Shown piece after piece: positions 17,695 to 29,598 of a DNA stretch of 43,423 nt. The first letter of the stretch is position 1. Every line of letters begins with the position of its first letter. Origin of the DNA: an uncultured Clostridium sp. (GTDB lineage: Bacteria; Bacillota; Clostridia; Clostridiales; Clostridiaceae); the NCBI GenBank assembly GCA_900540255.1, contig UQFE01000020.1:1-43423 (forward strand). Direction: 5' to 3'. The notes beneath the pieces were generated by a model. That model worked only from the letters and a program-made list of their open reading frames with translations. It was not told where the DNA came from and searched no databases. The position numbers and the translations under genes are program-made.

Positions 17695-17780
17695 AAAAAG
17701 TAGTAATGAAAAATTTGAACTACTCCTTATTAAGTAGACAGGGGGCAGTTGAATTCAAAAAATCATTGCTACTTTTTTTA
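17695..17780. repeat. Nested inverted-repeat hairpin after the M28 gene; terminator or element remnant
   Basis: Outer arms AAAAAGTAGTAATGA (17695-17709) and TCATTGCTACTTTTT (17763-17777) pair over 15 bp with one G-T and end in TTTTTTT. Inside, a second imperfect pair, TGAACTACTCC and GGGGGCAGTTGA, resembles the ends of an IS3/IS150-type element facing each other across about 15 nt. A small CTACT/AGTAG hairpin sits within. It can act as a terminator for the peptidase gene. Confidence 0.55.
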
Positions 17781-17924
17781 TTAATTAGTAAAAAAATAAA
17801 TATTTGATGATTAGTGTTGAAGTTTATATGTAAAAATATTTATTAAGACATCATTAAATAGATGGAATAAATGGTAAAATATTGTATAATTAAAAGTGGT
17901 ATACAATACAGGGGGAGTGGTGAG

Positions 17925-19433
17925 ATGTTTAAGTTTGAAACTCAGCTTAAAAAATTAAAACATGAAGTGTTAACAGAAGTTGCAAGACTTGCAAAAAATG
18001 ATGAAATTAGTTTAGAAAGTATTGAAAAGGTCCCTTATGAAGTTATTAAGGGAGATGTTGCACAATATAGATGTTGTGTTTATAAGGAAAGAGCTATTGT
18101 TTTAGAAAGGGCAAAGCTTGCTGCAGGATATTTAGCAAATGGTGATAATCCAGAACCGGATTTAATTGATATTAGACCAGATGAACAAATTATATATGTT
18201 ATTGAGGCAGCATGTGATAGATGTCCTATAAATAAATTTAATGTAACAGATTCTTGTAGAAATTGTCTTGCTCATAGATGTCAAGAAGCATGTAATTTTG
18301 GGGCAATTACAATTGTTAATGGAAGAGCATATATAAATCAAGAGTTATGCAAGGAATGTGGTTCATGTAAAAAAGCATGTCCATATGATGCAATATCAGA
18401 AGTTATGAGACCCTGTAAGAGATCATGTCCAACAGGAGCATTAGATATTAATCCTAATGATAGACGAGCTATGATTAAGGAAGAATTATGTGTTAATTGT
18501 GGTTCTTGTATGAGAGCATGTCCTTTTGGAGCAATTTCAGATAAGAGCTTAATTGTTCCAGTTGCAAAGAGACTTGCAAGAAAGAGAAAAATGTATGCTG
18601 TAGTAGCGCCTGCAATAACAGGACAATTTGGTCCAACTATGAATTATGGTAAGATTAGAAATGCTATTAGAACATTAGGATTTGAAGAAATGATAGAAGC
18701 TGCATTAGGTGCAGATGCAGTAACTGTTCATGAAGCAAATGAATTTGTTGAAAGAATGAAAAGAGGAGATAAGTACATGACTAATTCTTGTTGTCCTGGA
18801 TTCTTAAATTTTATTGAAAAGATTAATCCAACTGAAAAAGATAAAATTTCAGGAACTGTATCACCAATGGTTGCAGCTGCAAGATATATAAAGAAAAATG
18901 AACCAGATGCTAAAGTTGTATTTATAGGTCCTTGTACTGCTAAAAAAAGTGAAGCTGTTAGATTAGGAGTAAGTGATGCTGTTGATTATGTTTTAACATT
19001 TGAAGAATTACTTGCTTTGTTTGAAGCTTTTAATGTTAATCCATTTGAATGTGAAGAGGAAAATGTTAATGATGCATCTGTATTTGGAAGAAATTTTGGT
19101 GCTTCTGGAGGGTTAACTGCTGCTATTAAAAATTATATTGCTGATAGTGGTGTTGATGAAGTTGAATTTAAACCAATACCAACATCAGGACTTGACTGTA
19201 AGAAAACTATGATGCTTGCTAAGGTAGGAAGACTTCCAGGAAACTTTATTGAAGGAATGATGTGTGAAGGTGGATGTATAAATGGTGCGGGTGTAATTGC
19301 ACCACCAATGAGAGCTAAAGTTGCATTTACTAAAATAAATAATGGAACTACTATAAAGGCTGTACTTAAAAATAAAACTCTTGAGGAGTTTGAAGGCGTA
19401 AATTTAGAAAGAGAATCTGATTTAGAAAAATAA
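17925..19433 (+). CDS. [FeFe] hydrogenase-like iron-sulfur protein, probable group B
   Basis: This 502-residue soluble protein has an N-terminal cysteine-rich region (Cys97, Cys100, Cys111, Cys114, Cys119, Cys123), two ferredoxin-type 4Fe-4S motifs (Cys142/145/148/152 and Cys189/192/195/199, plus Cys164 and Cys168) and an H-cluster domain. The H-cluster motifs are variant: L1 NSCCPGF (286-293), L2 GPCTAKKSE and L3 MMCEGGCINGAG. The cysteines needed for the cluster are kept, but L1 Trp and L2 Met of typical HydA are replaced, pointing to group B. Hydrogen production or uptake is inferred, not shown. The start is ATG 17925 after GGGGGAG, not the open frame from 17871. Confidence 0.85.
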   Translation: MFKFETQLKKLKHEVLTEVARLAKNDEISLESIEKVPYEVIKGDVAQYRCCVYKERAIVLERAKLAAGYLANGDNPEPDLIDIRPDEQIIYVIEAACDRCPINKFNVTDSCRNCLAHRCQEACNFGAITIVNGRAYINQELCKECGSCKKACPYDAISEVMRPCKRSCPTGALDINPNDRRAMIKEELCVNCGSCMRACPFGAISDKSLIVPVAKRLARKRKMYAVVAPAITGQFGPTMNYGKIRNAIRTLGFEEMIEAALGADAVTVHEANEFVERMKRGDKYMTNSCCPGFLNFIEKINPTEKDKISGTVSPMVAAARYIKKNEPDAKVVFIGPCTAKKSEAVRLGVSDAVDYVLTFEELLALFEAFNVNPFECEEENVNDASVFGRNFGASGGLTAAIKNYIADSGVDEVEFKPIPTSGLDCKKTMMLAKVGRLPGNFIEGMMCEGGCINGAGVIAPPMRAKVAFTKINNGTTIKAVLKNKTLEEFEGVNLERESDLEK

Positions 19434-19617
19434 TTTTAAGATATTAAATTTTTATAAATTTAAACTAAATACTGTATTTTACAACTAAATAAAATATTAA
19501 TATATTAGTAGTAAAAGTAATAGTAAGAAAAATAATGGAAAACAAAGTAAATTAAAAATAAATTAGTCTAATTAGTAATATTTGGCCTTAGTAAGGTAAT
19601 AATATAGAAAGTAATTG

Positions 19618-19646
19618 TTGAAAGATTACTTTATAAATTATATTAT
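19618..19646 (+). promoter_or_regulatory. Promoter of groESL
   Basis: TTGAAA (19618-19623), 17 nt, TATTAT (19641-19646), placing the start just before the CIRCE element. The preceding stretch from 19434 is AT-rich, and no terminator for the hydrogenase gene is evident in it. Confidence 0.7.
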
Positions 19647-19659
19647 AAATATAAAGGTA

Positions 19660-19686
19660 TTAGCACTCTATATTAGTGAGTGCTAA
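19660..19686. promoter_or_regulatory. CIRCE element (HrcA operator)
   Basis: TTAGCACTC (19660-19668), nine nucleotides, GAGTGCTAA (19678-19686) is an exact CIRCE. HrcA bound here represses groESL until heat or misfolded protein titrates GroEL. hrcA itself is not in the window. Confidence 0.98.
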
Positions 19687-19698
19687 AAAATAATATAG

Positions 19699-19995
<297 letters not shown>

Positions 19996-20010
19996 TTTAT
20001 TAGGAGGTAA

Positions 20011-21645
<1,635 letters not shown>

Positions 21646-21671
21646 TTTAAATAAAAATTAATATTTAAAAT

Positions 21672-21717
21672 AAGGTTGATATTAACTTAAATAATGTTAG
21701 TGTCAACCTTATTTTTA
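21672..21717 (+). terminator. Terminator of groESL
   Basis: AAGGTTGATATTAAC (21672-21686) pairs with 21696-21710 over 15 bp with two G-U pairs, followed by ATTTTTATTTTTTT. Confidence 0.88.
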
Positions 21718-21826
21718 TTTTTTTGTTTTATTATTTTAAGAATGGTTATAATATAAAAAAATAGTAAAAAAAGAAATCTATAAAACTAATGATAAAAAAT
21801 TTGTAAGGTTATTTTTAGGAGGAATA

Positions 21827-22576
21827 ATGGAAATCTTTTTTATTATAATTTTAGGGTTGGTAATAGGAAGTTTTTTAAATGTATGTATTTATAGGATAGC
21901 AAGTGAAAAATCAATTGTGTTTCCAGCATCACATTGTACTAAATGTGGATATGAATTAAGGAAAGTAGATTTAATTCCAATAGTGAGTTATATTTTTTTA
22001 AAAGGAAAGTGTAGAAATTGCAATGAAAAAATTTCAATTCAATATCCTATGATTGAGGTGCTAAATGCAATTTTATATTTATTAATTTATTTTAAATTTG
22101 GATTTACATTAAATTTATTTAAGTTTTGCTTATTTATTTCACTTTTAATAGTAATAGGAATGATTGATTTGCAAACTAAATATGTTTATAATTCAACAAT
22201 TATTTTTGGAGTAATATTTGGAGTATTATTTGCATTATTAAATTCGAGTGAAAGTGGAGTTATACCATTGGATTATATACTTGGAGCATTTATAGGATTT
22301 GGAGTTATATATTTTATAGTGCTTTTAACACAAGGAATGGGAAAGGGTGATATTGATATTTCTTTTATATGTGGATTATTTTTAGGTGAAAGAGGAATTA
22401 TAGTTACCTTATTCTTAGCAATAGTTTTATGTGGAGTAGTAGCATTAGTAATTTTATTTTTAAATTTAAAAGATAAAAAGGATGAAATTGCTTTTGGACC
22501 ATATTTAGCAATTGGTGCGACAGTAGCTTGTTTATATGGAAGTACCTTAGAAAATATTTATTTAAGTATGTTTTAA
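21827..22576 (+). CDS. Prepilin peptidase (A24 family)
   Basis: This 249-residue polytopic membrane aspartic protease cleaves and often N-methylates type IV prepilin leader peptides. The cytoplasmic N-terminal domain has the four-cysteine zinc motif CTKC...CRNC (Cys37, Cys40, Cys62, Cys65). The two catalytic aspartates are Asp114 in GMID and Asp175 in GKGD. AGGAGG precedes the ATG. No pilin or assembly genes are nearby, so its substrates must be encoded elsewhere. Confidence 0.92.
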   Translation: MEIFFIIILGLVIGSFLNVCIYRIASEKSIVFPASHCTKCGYELRKVDLIPIVSYIFLKGKCRNCNEKISIQYPMIEVLNAILYLLIYFKFGFTLNLFKFCLFISLLIVIGMIDLQTKYVYNSTIIFGVIFGVLFALLNSSESGVIPLDYILGAFIGFGVIYFIVLLTQGMGKGDIDISFICGLFLGERGIIVTLFLAIVLCGVVALVILFLNLKDKKDEIAFGPYLAIGATVACLYGSTLENIYLSMF

Positions 22577-22585
22577 TTTATTATA

Positions 22586-22614
22586 TTGACAAGGGAAATT
22601 TCATAAATTATAAT
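22586..22614 (+). promoter_or_regulatory. Promoter of guaB (perfect consensus)
   Basis: TTGACA (22586-22591), 17 nt, TATAAT (22609-22614). The start at about 22621 lies just upstream of the riboswitch. Confidence 0.88.
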
Positions 22615-22647
22615 AATAAAAAATGAAAAAACACGAATAATAAAATG

Positions 22648-22712
22648 ACTCATATAAACCTTGGATATGGCAGGGTGTTTCTACTGAAAACCTTAAATTT
22701 TCATCTATGAGT
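22648..22712 (+). ncRNA. Purine (guanine-type) riboswitch aptamer, guaB leader, with variant J3/1
   Basis: P1 ACTCAT/ATGAGT, P2 CCTTG/CAGGG with loop GATATGG, J2/3 TTTCTAC and P3 TGAAAA/TTTTCA form the purine fold. J3/1 reads T-C-T (22704-22706) instead of the usual A-C-T: the specificity base is C (22705), pointing to a guanine-like ligand, but the neighbour equivalent to A73 is U. GAGTGAA (22709-22715) can pair with TTCACTT (22769-22775) as antiterminator, so the device is an OFF switch for guanine nucleotide synthesis. Confidence 0.92.
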
Positions 22713-22757
22713 GAATTTGATATATTTACTTATATACGAATAATATATAGGTTGAAT

Positions 22758-22808
22758 GCATATTAATGTTCACTTGTAAATAATGAACTTAATATGCTTT
22801 TTTATTTT
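22758..22808 (+). terminator. Attenuator terminator of the guaB riboswitch
   Basis: GCATATTAATGTTCA (22758-22772) pairs with TGAACTTAATATGC (22784-22797), with one bulge, followed by TTTTTTATTTT. Confidence 0.88.
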
Positions 22809-22881
22809 GGTTAAGCTTCATAATTAGTAATTATATATAAAATAAATTTATTAAATATATAGATAAAAATAAGTATGATAG

Positions 22882-24351
<1,470 letters not shown>

Positions 24352-24368
24352 AAAATAGTTAGAAGTTA

Positions 24369-24497
24369 GTGGCAAGTGATAAGTGATAAGTTAAGGAAAA
24401 AATTCAGATTGAGCTGAATTTTAGAAAGTATAAAATTTAAGAAATTCATTAAGGAGTTTCATCATTAACTTGTCATTTGCCACTTATAACTTGTCAC
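24369..24497. repeat. Intergenic repeat with arms of degenerate heptamers
   Basis: The left arm reads GTGGCAA GTGATAA GTGATAA GTTAA (24369-24394). The right arm, on the other strand, reads GTGACAA GTTATAA GTGGCAA ATGACAA GTTAA (24497-24465). The body between contains a 9-bp hairpin, AAAATTCAG/CTGAATTTT (24399-24422). It has no coding potential and no strong T-run. It looks like a small non-autonomous intergenic element. It separates guaB from guaA. Confidence 0.65.
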
Positions 24498-24585
24498 TAT
24501 CTATAAATTAGTTAAATGTTTATATTTTTGTTGAAAAATGTATAATTTTACGAGATAATAAAGAAAAAACATTAGGAGGGTTCTA

Positions 24586-26127
24586 ATGAATAGAGAATTA
24601 GTATTAGTACTTGACTTTGGTGGTCAATATAATCAGTTAATTGCAAGAAGAGTTAGAGAATGTAATGTATATTGTGAGGTTCATCCTTATAATTTAAGTG
24701 TTGAAAAAATTAAGGAAATGAATCCAAAAGGAATAATTTTTACTGGAGGACCAAATAGTGTATATGGAGAAAATTCTCCTTTATGTGATAAGGCTATATT
24801 TGAATTAGGAATACCTATACTTGGCATTTGTTATGGTTCTCAGCTTATGTCTTATGTACTAGGAGGAAGTGTTGCTACTGCTCCAGTAAGTGAATATGGT
24901 AAGACTGAAGTTGATGTAGATGTTGAATCAAAATTATTTGAAGGTGTTGCACCATCAACAATTTGTTGGATGAGTCATACTGATTATATAGAAAGAGCTC
25001 CAGAAGGTTTTAAAATTATAGGGCATACTCCTGTTTGTCCAGTAGCTGCTATGGAATGTGCAGATAAACATTTATATGCAGTTCAATTCCATCCAGAGGT
25101 TATGCATACTCAAGAGGGAACTAAGATGTTATCTAACTTTGTTTATAAGATTTGTAATTGTGTTGGAGATTGGAAAATGGATTCATTTGTTGAAAAAACA
25201 ATTGAAGAAGTAAGAGAAAAGGTTGGAAATGGTAAGGTATTATGTGCTTTATCAGGTGGAGTTGATTCATCTGTTGCAGCTGTACTTTTATCAAAAGCAG
25301 TTGGTAAGCAATTAACTTGCGTATTTGTTGACCATGGACTTTTAAGAAAAAATGAAGGTGATGAAGTTGAAGCTATATTTGGTTCAGAAGGACAATATGA
25401 CTTAAACTTTATAAGAGTTAATGCTCAAGAAAGATTCTATGAAAAGTTAGCAGGAGTAGAGGATCCAGAAACTAAGAGAAAAATTATAGGTGAAGAATTT
25501 ATAAGAGTATTTGAAGAAGAAGCTAAAAAGATTGGAGCAGTTGATTTCTTAGTTCAAGGAACAATTTATCCAGATATAATTGAAAGTGGATTAGGTGATT
25601 CAGCAGTAATTAAGTCTCACCACAATGTTGGAGGACTTCCTGATTATGTTGACTTTAAAGAAATAATAGAGCCTTTAAGATTATTATTTAAGGATGAAGT
25701 TAGAAAAGCTGGATTAGAATTAAACATACCTGAACATTTAGTATATAGACAACCATTCCCAGGACCAGGACTTGGAATAAGAATAATTGGTGAAGTAACT
25801 GCTGAAAAGGTAAGAATTGTTCAAGATGCAGATGCTATATATAGAGAAGAAATAGCTAAGGCTGGGTTAGATAAATCTATAGGACAATACTTTGCAGCTT
25901 TAACTAATATGAGATCAGTTGGAGTTATGGGTGACGAAAGAACTTATGATTATGCAATTGCCTTAAGAGCAGTAACTACAAGTGATTTCATGACAGCTGA
26001 ATCAGCTGATCTTCCATGGGAAGTGCTTGGAAAGGTTACAACTAGAATAGTAAATGAAGTTAATGGTGTAAATAGAGTATTCTATGATTGTACAGGTAAA
26101 CCACCAGCAACTATTGAATTTGAATAA
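24586..26127 (+). CDS. guaA: GMP synthase (glutamine-hydrolysing)
   Basis: This 513-residue enzyme aminates XMP to GMP. The N-terminal class I glutamine amidotransferase has nucleophile Cys82 (GICYGSQL) and the His/Glu pair in [12 protein letters not shown] (about 171-173). The ATP pyrophosphatase domain has the P-loop LSGGVDSS (about 224-231), and the C-terminal dimerisation domain ends in [18 protein letters not shown] precedes the ATG. It follows guaB but is separated by a repeat, and no riboswitch is visible ahead of it. Confidence 0.97.
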   Translation: MNRELVLVLDFGGQYNQLIARRVRECNVYCEVHPYNLSVEKIKEMNPKGIIFTGGPNSVYGENSPLCDKAIFELGIPILGICYGSQLMSYVLGGSVATAPVSEYGKTEVDVDVESKLFEGVAPSTICWMSHTDYIERAPEGFKIIGHTPVCPVAAMECADKHLYAVQFHPEVMHTQEGTKMLSNFVYKICNCVGDWKMDSFVEKTIEEVREKVGNGKVLCALSGGVDSSVAAVLLSKAVGKQLTCVFVDHGLLRKNEGDEVEAIFGSEGQYDLNFIRVNAQERFYEKLAGVEDPETKRKIIGEEFIRVFEEEAKKIGAVDFLVQGTIYPDIIESGLGDSAVIKSHHNVGGLPDYVDFKEIIEPLRLLFKDEVRKAGLELNIPEHLVYRQPFPGPGLGIRIIGEVTAEKVRIVQDADAIYREEIAKAGLDKSIGQYFAALTNMRSVGVMGDERTYDYAIALRAVTTSDFMTAESADLPWEVLGKVTTRIVNEVNGVNRVFYDCTGKPPATIEFE

Positions 26128-26170
26128 TTAATATTATTAGATAAGCATAATATTTATATTGAATATTATA

Positions 26171-26207
26171 AAGTAGGTAGGAGAAATTCCTATCTGCTTT
26201 TTTTTTA
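26171..26207 (+). terminator. Terminator of guaA
   Basis: AGTAGGTAGGA (26172-26182) pairs with TCCTATCTGCT (two G-U pairs), followed by a run of nine T. Confidence 0.9.
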
Positions 26208-26285
26208 AGTAATGGAAAAATATGAGCGAAAGTATTATTATAATAAGAGATAAGTAAAAAAAATAATATTAGTTAGGAGGCAGGT

Positions 26286-27119
26286 ATGGATATAAAAAAG
26301 GGAGAGAGTACATTAAATATAATGCTTATTTCCATAATTATTGTTATTGTGGTTTCAATTGGAATTGATAGTGTGAAAAAAAATGAAATAAATATTAACA
26401 ATTTGGGAAAATTAAATAAAAACAATGAAAATCAACAAGAAATTTTATTATCAAAAGGAGATATAAGCTTAAAAGAAGAAGAAAGTATACGAATAGAAAT
26501 TCAAAAGTTACAGGAAATTTTAAATAATGAATTATTTATACTTGTTAATCAAAATAATAAACTTGAAGCTGATTATGAACCAAGCACATTAGTTAAAGCT
26601 GATATTCCATTTGAAGATTATATCGAATGTAAGAAATTAGATAAGAGAACAAATGAAGCAGTAATGAAAATGTTTGATGATGCATTAAATCAAAATATTA
26701 ATATGATAGCAGTATCTGGATATAGAAGTTATTATGTTCAAGAAAATTTATATAATTCAAGGATAGAATTAAAAGGATTAGAAAAAACTAGACAATATAC
26801 AGCAGAACCAGGAGCATCTGAGCATCAAACAGGATTAGCAATTGATATAGCTGAAACAGATTATCCTTATTTAGATGAAGGTTTTGAAAATACAGATACA
26901 TTTAAATGGCTTGTTAATAATTGTTATAAATATGGATTTATTCTTAGATATCAAAAGGGAAAAGAAAATATTACTGGATATAACTATGAGCCATGGCATT
27001 TTAGATATATCGGAGATATTGATATAGCAAAGGAAATTATGGAAAGGGGAATTTGTTTTGAGGAATATATTCAAGAAGTTAAATCTAAAATAGAAAAATT
27101 AAAAAAAAGTATTAATTGA
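26286..27119 (+). CDS. Membrane-anchored D-alanyl-D-alanine carboxypeptidase (M15B, VanY-like)
   Basis: This 277-residue protein has an N-terminal membrane anchor (about 11-27), a coiled linker and an M15B zinc peptidase domain: GYRSYYVQ, SEHQTGLAIDI (His180, Asp187) and EPWHFRYI (Glu235, His238), the full zinc and catalytic set. It should trim the terminal D-Ala of peptidoglycan stem peptides outside the cell. AGGAGG precedes the ATG. It lies 30 nt before the next gene and probably shares its transcript. Vancomycin-resistance partners are absent, so it is a housekeeping-type enzyme. Confidence 0.9.
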   Translation: MDIKKGESTLNIMLISIIIVIVVSIGIDSVKKNEININNLGKLNKNNENQQEILLSKGDISLKEEESIRIEIQKLQEILNNELFILVNQNNKLEADYEPSTLVKADIPFEDYIECKKLDKRTNEAVMKMFDDALNQNINMIAVSGYRSYYVQENLYNSRIELKGLEKTRQYTAEPGASEHQTGLAIDIAETDYPYLDEGFENTDTFKWLVNNCYKYGFILRYQKGKENITGYNYEPWHFRYIGDIDIAKEIMERGICFEEYIQEVKSKIEKLKKSIN

Positions 27120-27149
27120 AACTATTAAAAATTTAAGGGGTATAATATT

Positions 27150-27809
27150 ATGGGAAAGTATAAGAAAGAAAGTAAAGAAGAATTTAAGGAATTAAAAGAT
27201 AAGGAAAATGAAAATATCGATAAAATTGAAACAAAAAATTTAGATAAAAATAATGAATGTGATGATGGTGATTATAAAGAAGATGATGAATATGAAGAAA
27301 AAATAGCAAAGGGTAAAAAGGCTATAATGATTATTATTATACTAATATTATCATCTTCTATAGTTGCTGTTTTATTGATAAATGGATATGAAATTGTTAA
27401 TTTTGCAGTAAATAAGGTTTCTCAATCGTCTAATCAATCAAAAGATACTTTAAAGAATAATACAAATGAAAATATTCAAGGTGAAGAAAGTGTACAAAGT
27501 CAACAAGTAGATATTAATATAGTATATGAAGAAGTTCACCGTATGGCAAATACTATAATAATACCTGAGGACGGGAATAAGTGGGGTGAAGATGAAATAA
27601 CAAAGGAGCGAATTGAGAAAGTTTTATATGAGTTAAATGGAAGAGATGAGTATCTTAATAAAGAATTAAATAAATGGAATAATAGTGATTTTTCTAATGG
27701 GGTAAAAGTTCATAATTATGTATGGTCAAAATTAGGAGGAACAATTGGAAAAGCAAAGTCATTAAATGATGTAAATGTACAAAAAGCTATAAATTTATTA
27801 AATAATTAA
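27150..27809 (+). CDS. Single-pass membrane protein with DUF6241-like C-terminal domain
   Basis: This 219-residue protein has a very charged N-terminal tail (about 1-55, rich in Lys/Glu/Asp), one membrane helix (about 57-77), a polar linker, and an outer domain (about 130-219) with MANTIIIPEDGNKWGEDEIT, ERIEKVLYEL and HNYVWSKLGGTIGKAKSLN. That C-terminal pattern resembles DUF6241, whose function is unknown. It overlaps no other gene and probably shares an operon with the carboxypeptidase, suggesting an envelope role by inference only. Confidence 0.7.
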   Translation: MGKYKKESKEEFKELKDKENENIDKIETKNLDKNNECDDGDYKEDDEYEEKIAKGKKAIMIIIILILSSSIVAVLLINGYEIVNFAVNKVSQSSNQSKDTLKNNTNENIQGEESVQSQQVDINIVYEEVHRMANTIIIPEDGNKWGEDEITKERIEKVLYELNGRDEYLNKELNKWNNSDFSNGVKVHNYVWSKLGGTIGKAKSLNDVNVQKAINLLNN

Positions 27810-28044
27810 AAGTAGAATAATTTCAAATTTGCATTAATTTAAATGAATATTTAAATTATATTTAATTATTATTAATATTAGGGCAAATAATTTTTTGATT
27901 TATTAATAGTATATAAGTATACAAGGGAAATAAATATAATTTTGTAAAAATAATATTTAATTTATTGTGATAAAATGGTAGCATAATATAAATTATGATA
28001 TAATAAGTAATGTCAAAAGTACCACAATATTCGGAGGTAAAATT

Positions 28045-29397
28045 ATGAGAAATGGGTTAAGTTTAGATTTATCAAAAGTTCAACCATATGCATCTTTATT
28101 TGAATTAGATAAGATGGAAGGTATGGTAAATTATGCACACACTACAGTGCATGAAAAGACAGGTGCAGGAAATGACTTCTTAGGATGGTTAGACCTACCT
28201 GTAAATTATGATAAGGAAGAGTTTGAAAGAATTAAAGTTGCAGCTGAAAAAATTAAAGAAAATTCAGATGTATTAATAGTTATTGGTATTGGTGGATCAT
28301 ATTTAGGAGCAAGAGCTGCTATAGAAGCTTTAACAAACAACTTCTATAATATGTTACCAAATAATAAAAGAAAGACACCTAAGGTATTCTTTGTAGGAAA
28401 CAATATAAGCTCAACATATATTACTGATTTATTTGAAGCTATTGAAGGGCTAGATGTTTCAGTTAATGTTATATCTAAATCTGGTACAACTACTGAGCCA
28501 GCTATAGCATTTAGAATGTTTAAGGACTTCATGGAAAAGAAATATGGAGTTGAAGGAGCTAAGGAAAGAATATTTGCAACTACTGATAAAGAAAGAGGAG
28601 CATTAAAGGGATTAGCAGATACTATGGGATATGAAACTTTTGTAGTTCCTGATGATGTTGGTGGAAGATTCTCAGTTTTAACAGCTGTTGGTTTATTACC
28701 AATTGCAGTTGCTGGAATTAACATTGATGAAATGATGCAAGGTGCTGCAGATGCAAGGGAAAAATATTCTAATCCATCATTGAAAGAAAATGAATGTTAC
28801 CAATATGCAGCAATGAGAAATGCATTATATAATAAAGGTAAGAATGTAGAGGTTTTAGTTAACTATGAACCTTCATTACATTATTTTAATGAATGGTGGA
28901 AACAATTATATGGAGAATCAGAAGGGAAGGATCAAAAAGGAATATTCCCAGCAGCAGTTGATTTCTCAACAGACTTACATTCAATGGGACAATTTATTCA
29001 AGATGGTAGCAGAATAATGTTTGAAACTGTTCTTAATGTAGAAAAGGCTTCAAAAGAACTTACTATAGAAGAGGTTGAAGGAAATATTGATGGATTAAAC
29101 TTCTTAGCTGGTAAAACAGTTGATTTTGTTAATAAACAAGCATTTAATGGAACATTATTAGCTCATTGTGATGGTGGAGTTCCTAACATGATTTTAAATA
29201 TTCCAGAATTAAATCCTTATTATTTCGGACAATTAATATATTTCTTTGAAAAGGCTTGTGCAATTAGTGGATACTTATTAGGTGTTAACCCATTTGACCA
29301 ACCAGGAGTTGAAGCATATAAGAAAAATATGTTTGCTTTACTTGGTAAGCCAGGATTTGAAGAGTTAAAGGCTGAATTAGAAGCAAGACTTAAGTAG
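28045..29397 (+). CDS. pgi: Glucose-6-phosphate isomerase
   Basis: This 450-residue glycolytic enzyme interconverts glucose-6-P and fructose-6-P. SIS-domain motifs [18 protein letters not shown] and [14 protein letters not shown], the family signature [14 protein letters not shown], and the C-terminal [15 protein letters not shown] are present. GGAGG precedes the ATG. A possible promoter TTGTGA-16-TATAAA lies at 27965-27992. It is monocistronic, ending at a strong terminator. Confidence 0.97.
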   Translation: MRNGLSLDLSKVQPYASLFELDKMEGMVNYAHTTVHEKTGAGNDFLGWLDLPVNYDKEEFERIKVAAEKIKENSDVLIVIGIGGSYLGARAAIEALTNNFYNMLPNNKRKTPKVFFVGNNISSTYITDLFEAIEGLDVSVNVISKSGTTTEPAIAFRMFKDFMEKKYGVEGAKERIFATTDKERGALKGLADTMGYETFVVPDDVGGRFSVLTAVGLLPIAVAGINIDEMMQGAADAREKYSNPSLKENECYQYAAMRNALYNKGKNVEVLVNYEPSLHYFNEWWKQLYGESEGKDQKGIFPAAVDFSTDLHSMGQFIQDGSRIMFETVLNVEKASKELTIEEVEGNIDGLNFLAGKTVDFVNKQAFNGTLLAHCDGGVPNMILNIPELNPYYFGQLIYFFEKACAISGYLLGVNPFDQPGVEAYKKNMFALLGKPGFEELKAELEARLK

Positions 29398-29437
29398 TTA
29401 AAATTTATTAATTAAATTTAGTTAAAAGAAAAATATA

Positions 29438-29479
29438 GAATAAACTGTAGAAAAATATCTACAGTTTGTTCTTTTTTTT
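29438..29479 (+). terminator. Terminator of pgi
   Basis: GAATAAACTGTAGA (29438-29451) pairs with 29458-29471 and is followed by eight T. Confidence 0.9.
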
Positions 29480-29598
29480 ATACTTTCATAGACAAATTTC
29501 AGTTTTTATTTTTAAAAGTAAATAGTATAATTATAATAGAAATTTATGTAAAATGAGAAAATATTAACTATACATATGAGGGTAAGGGGGAAGAAAAG

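Noticed and set aside
28344..28724. 126-codon open frame on the minus strand inside pgi
   Set aside because: Fully inside a well-supported gene, with Ser/Leu/Pro-rich shadow composition and no ribosome-binding site. The same applies to the minus-strand frames inside cadA, etfB-hbd region genes, pcrA and rph.
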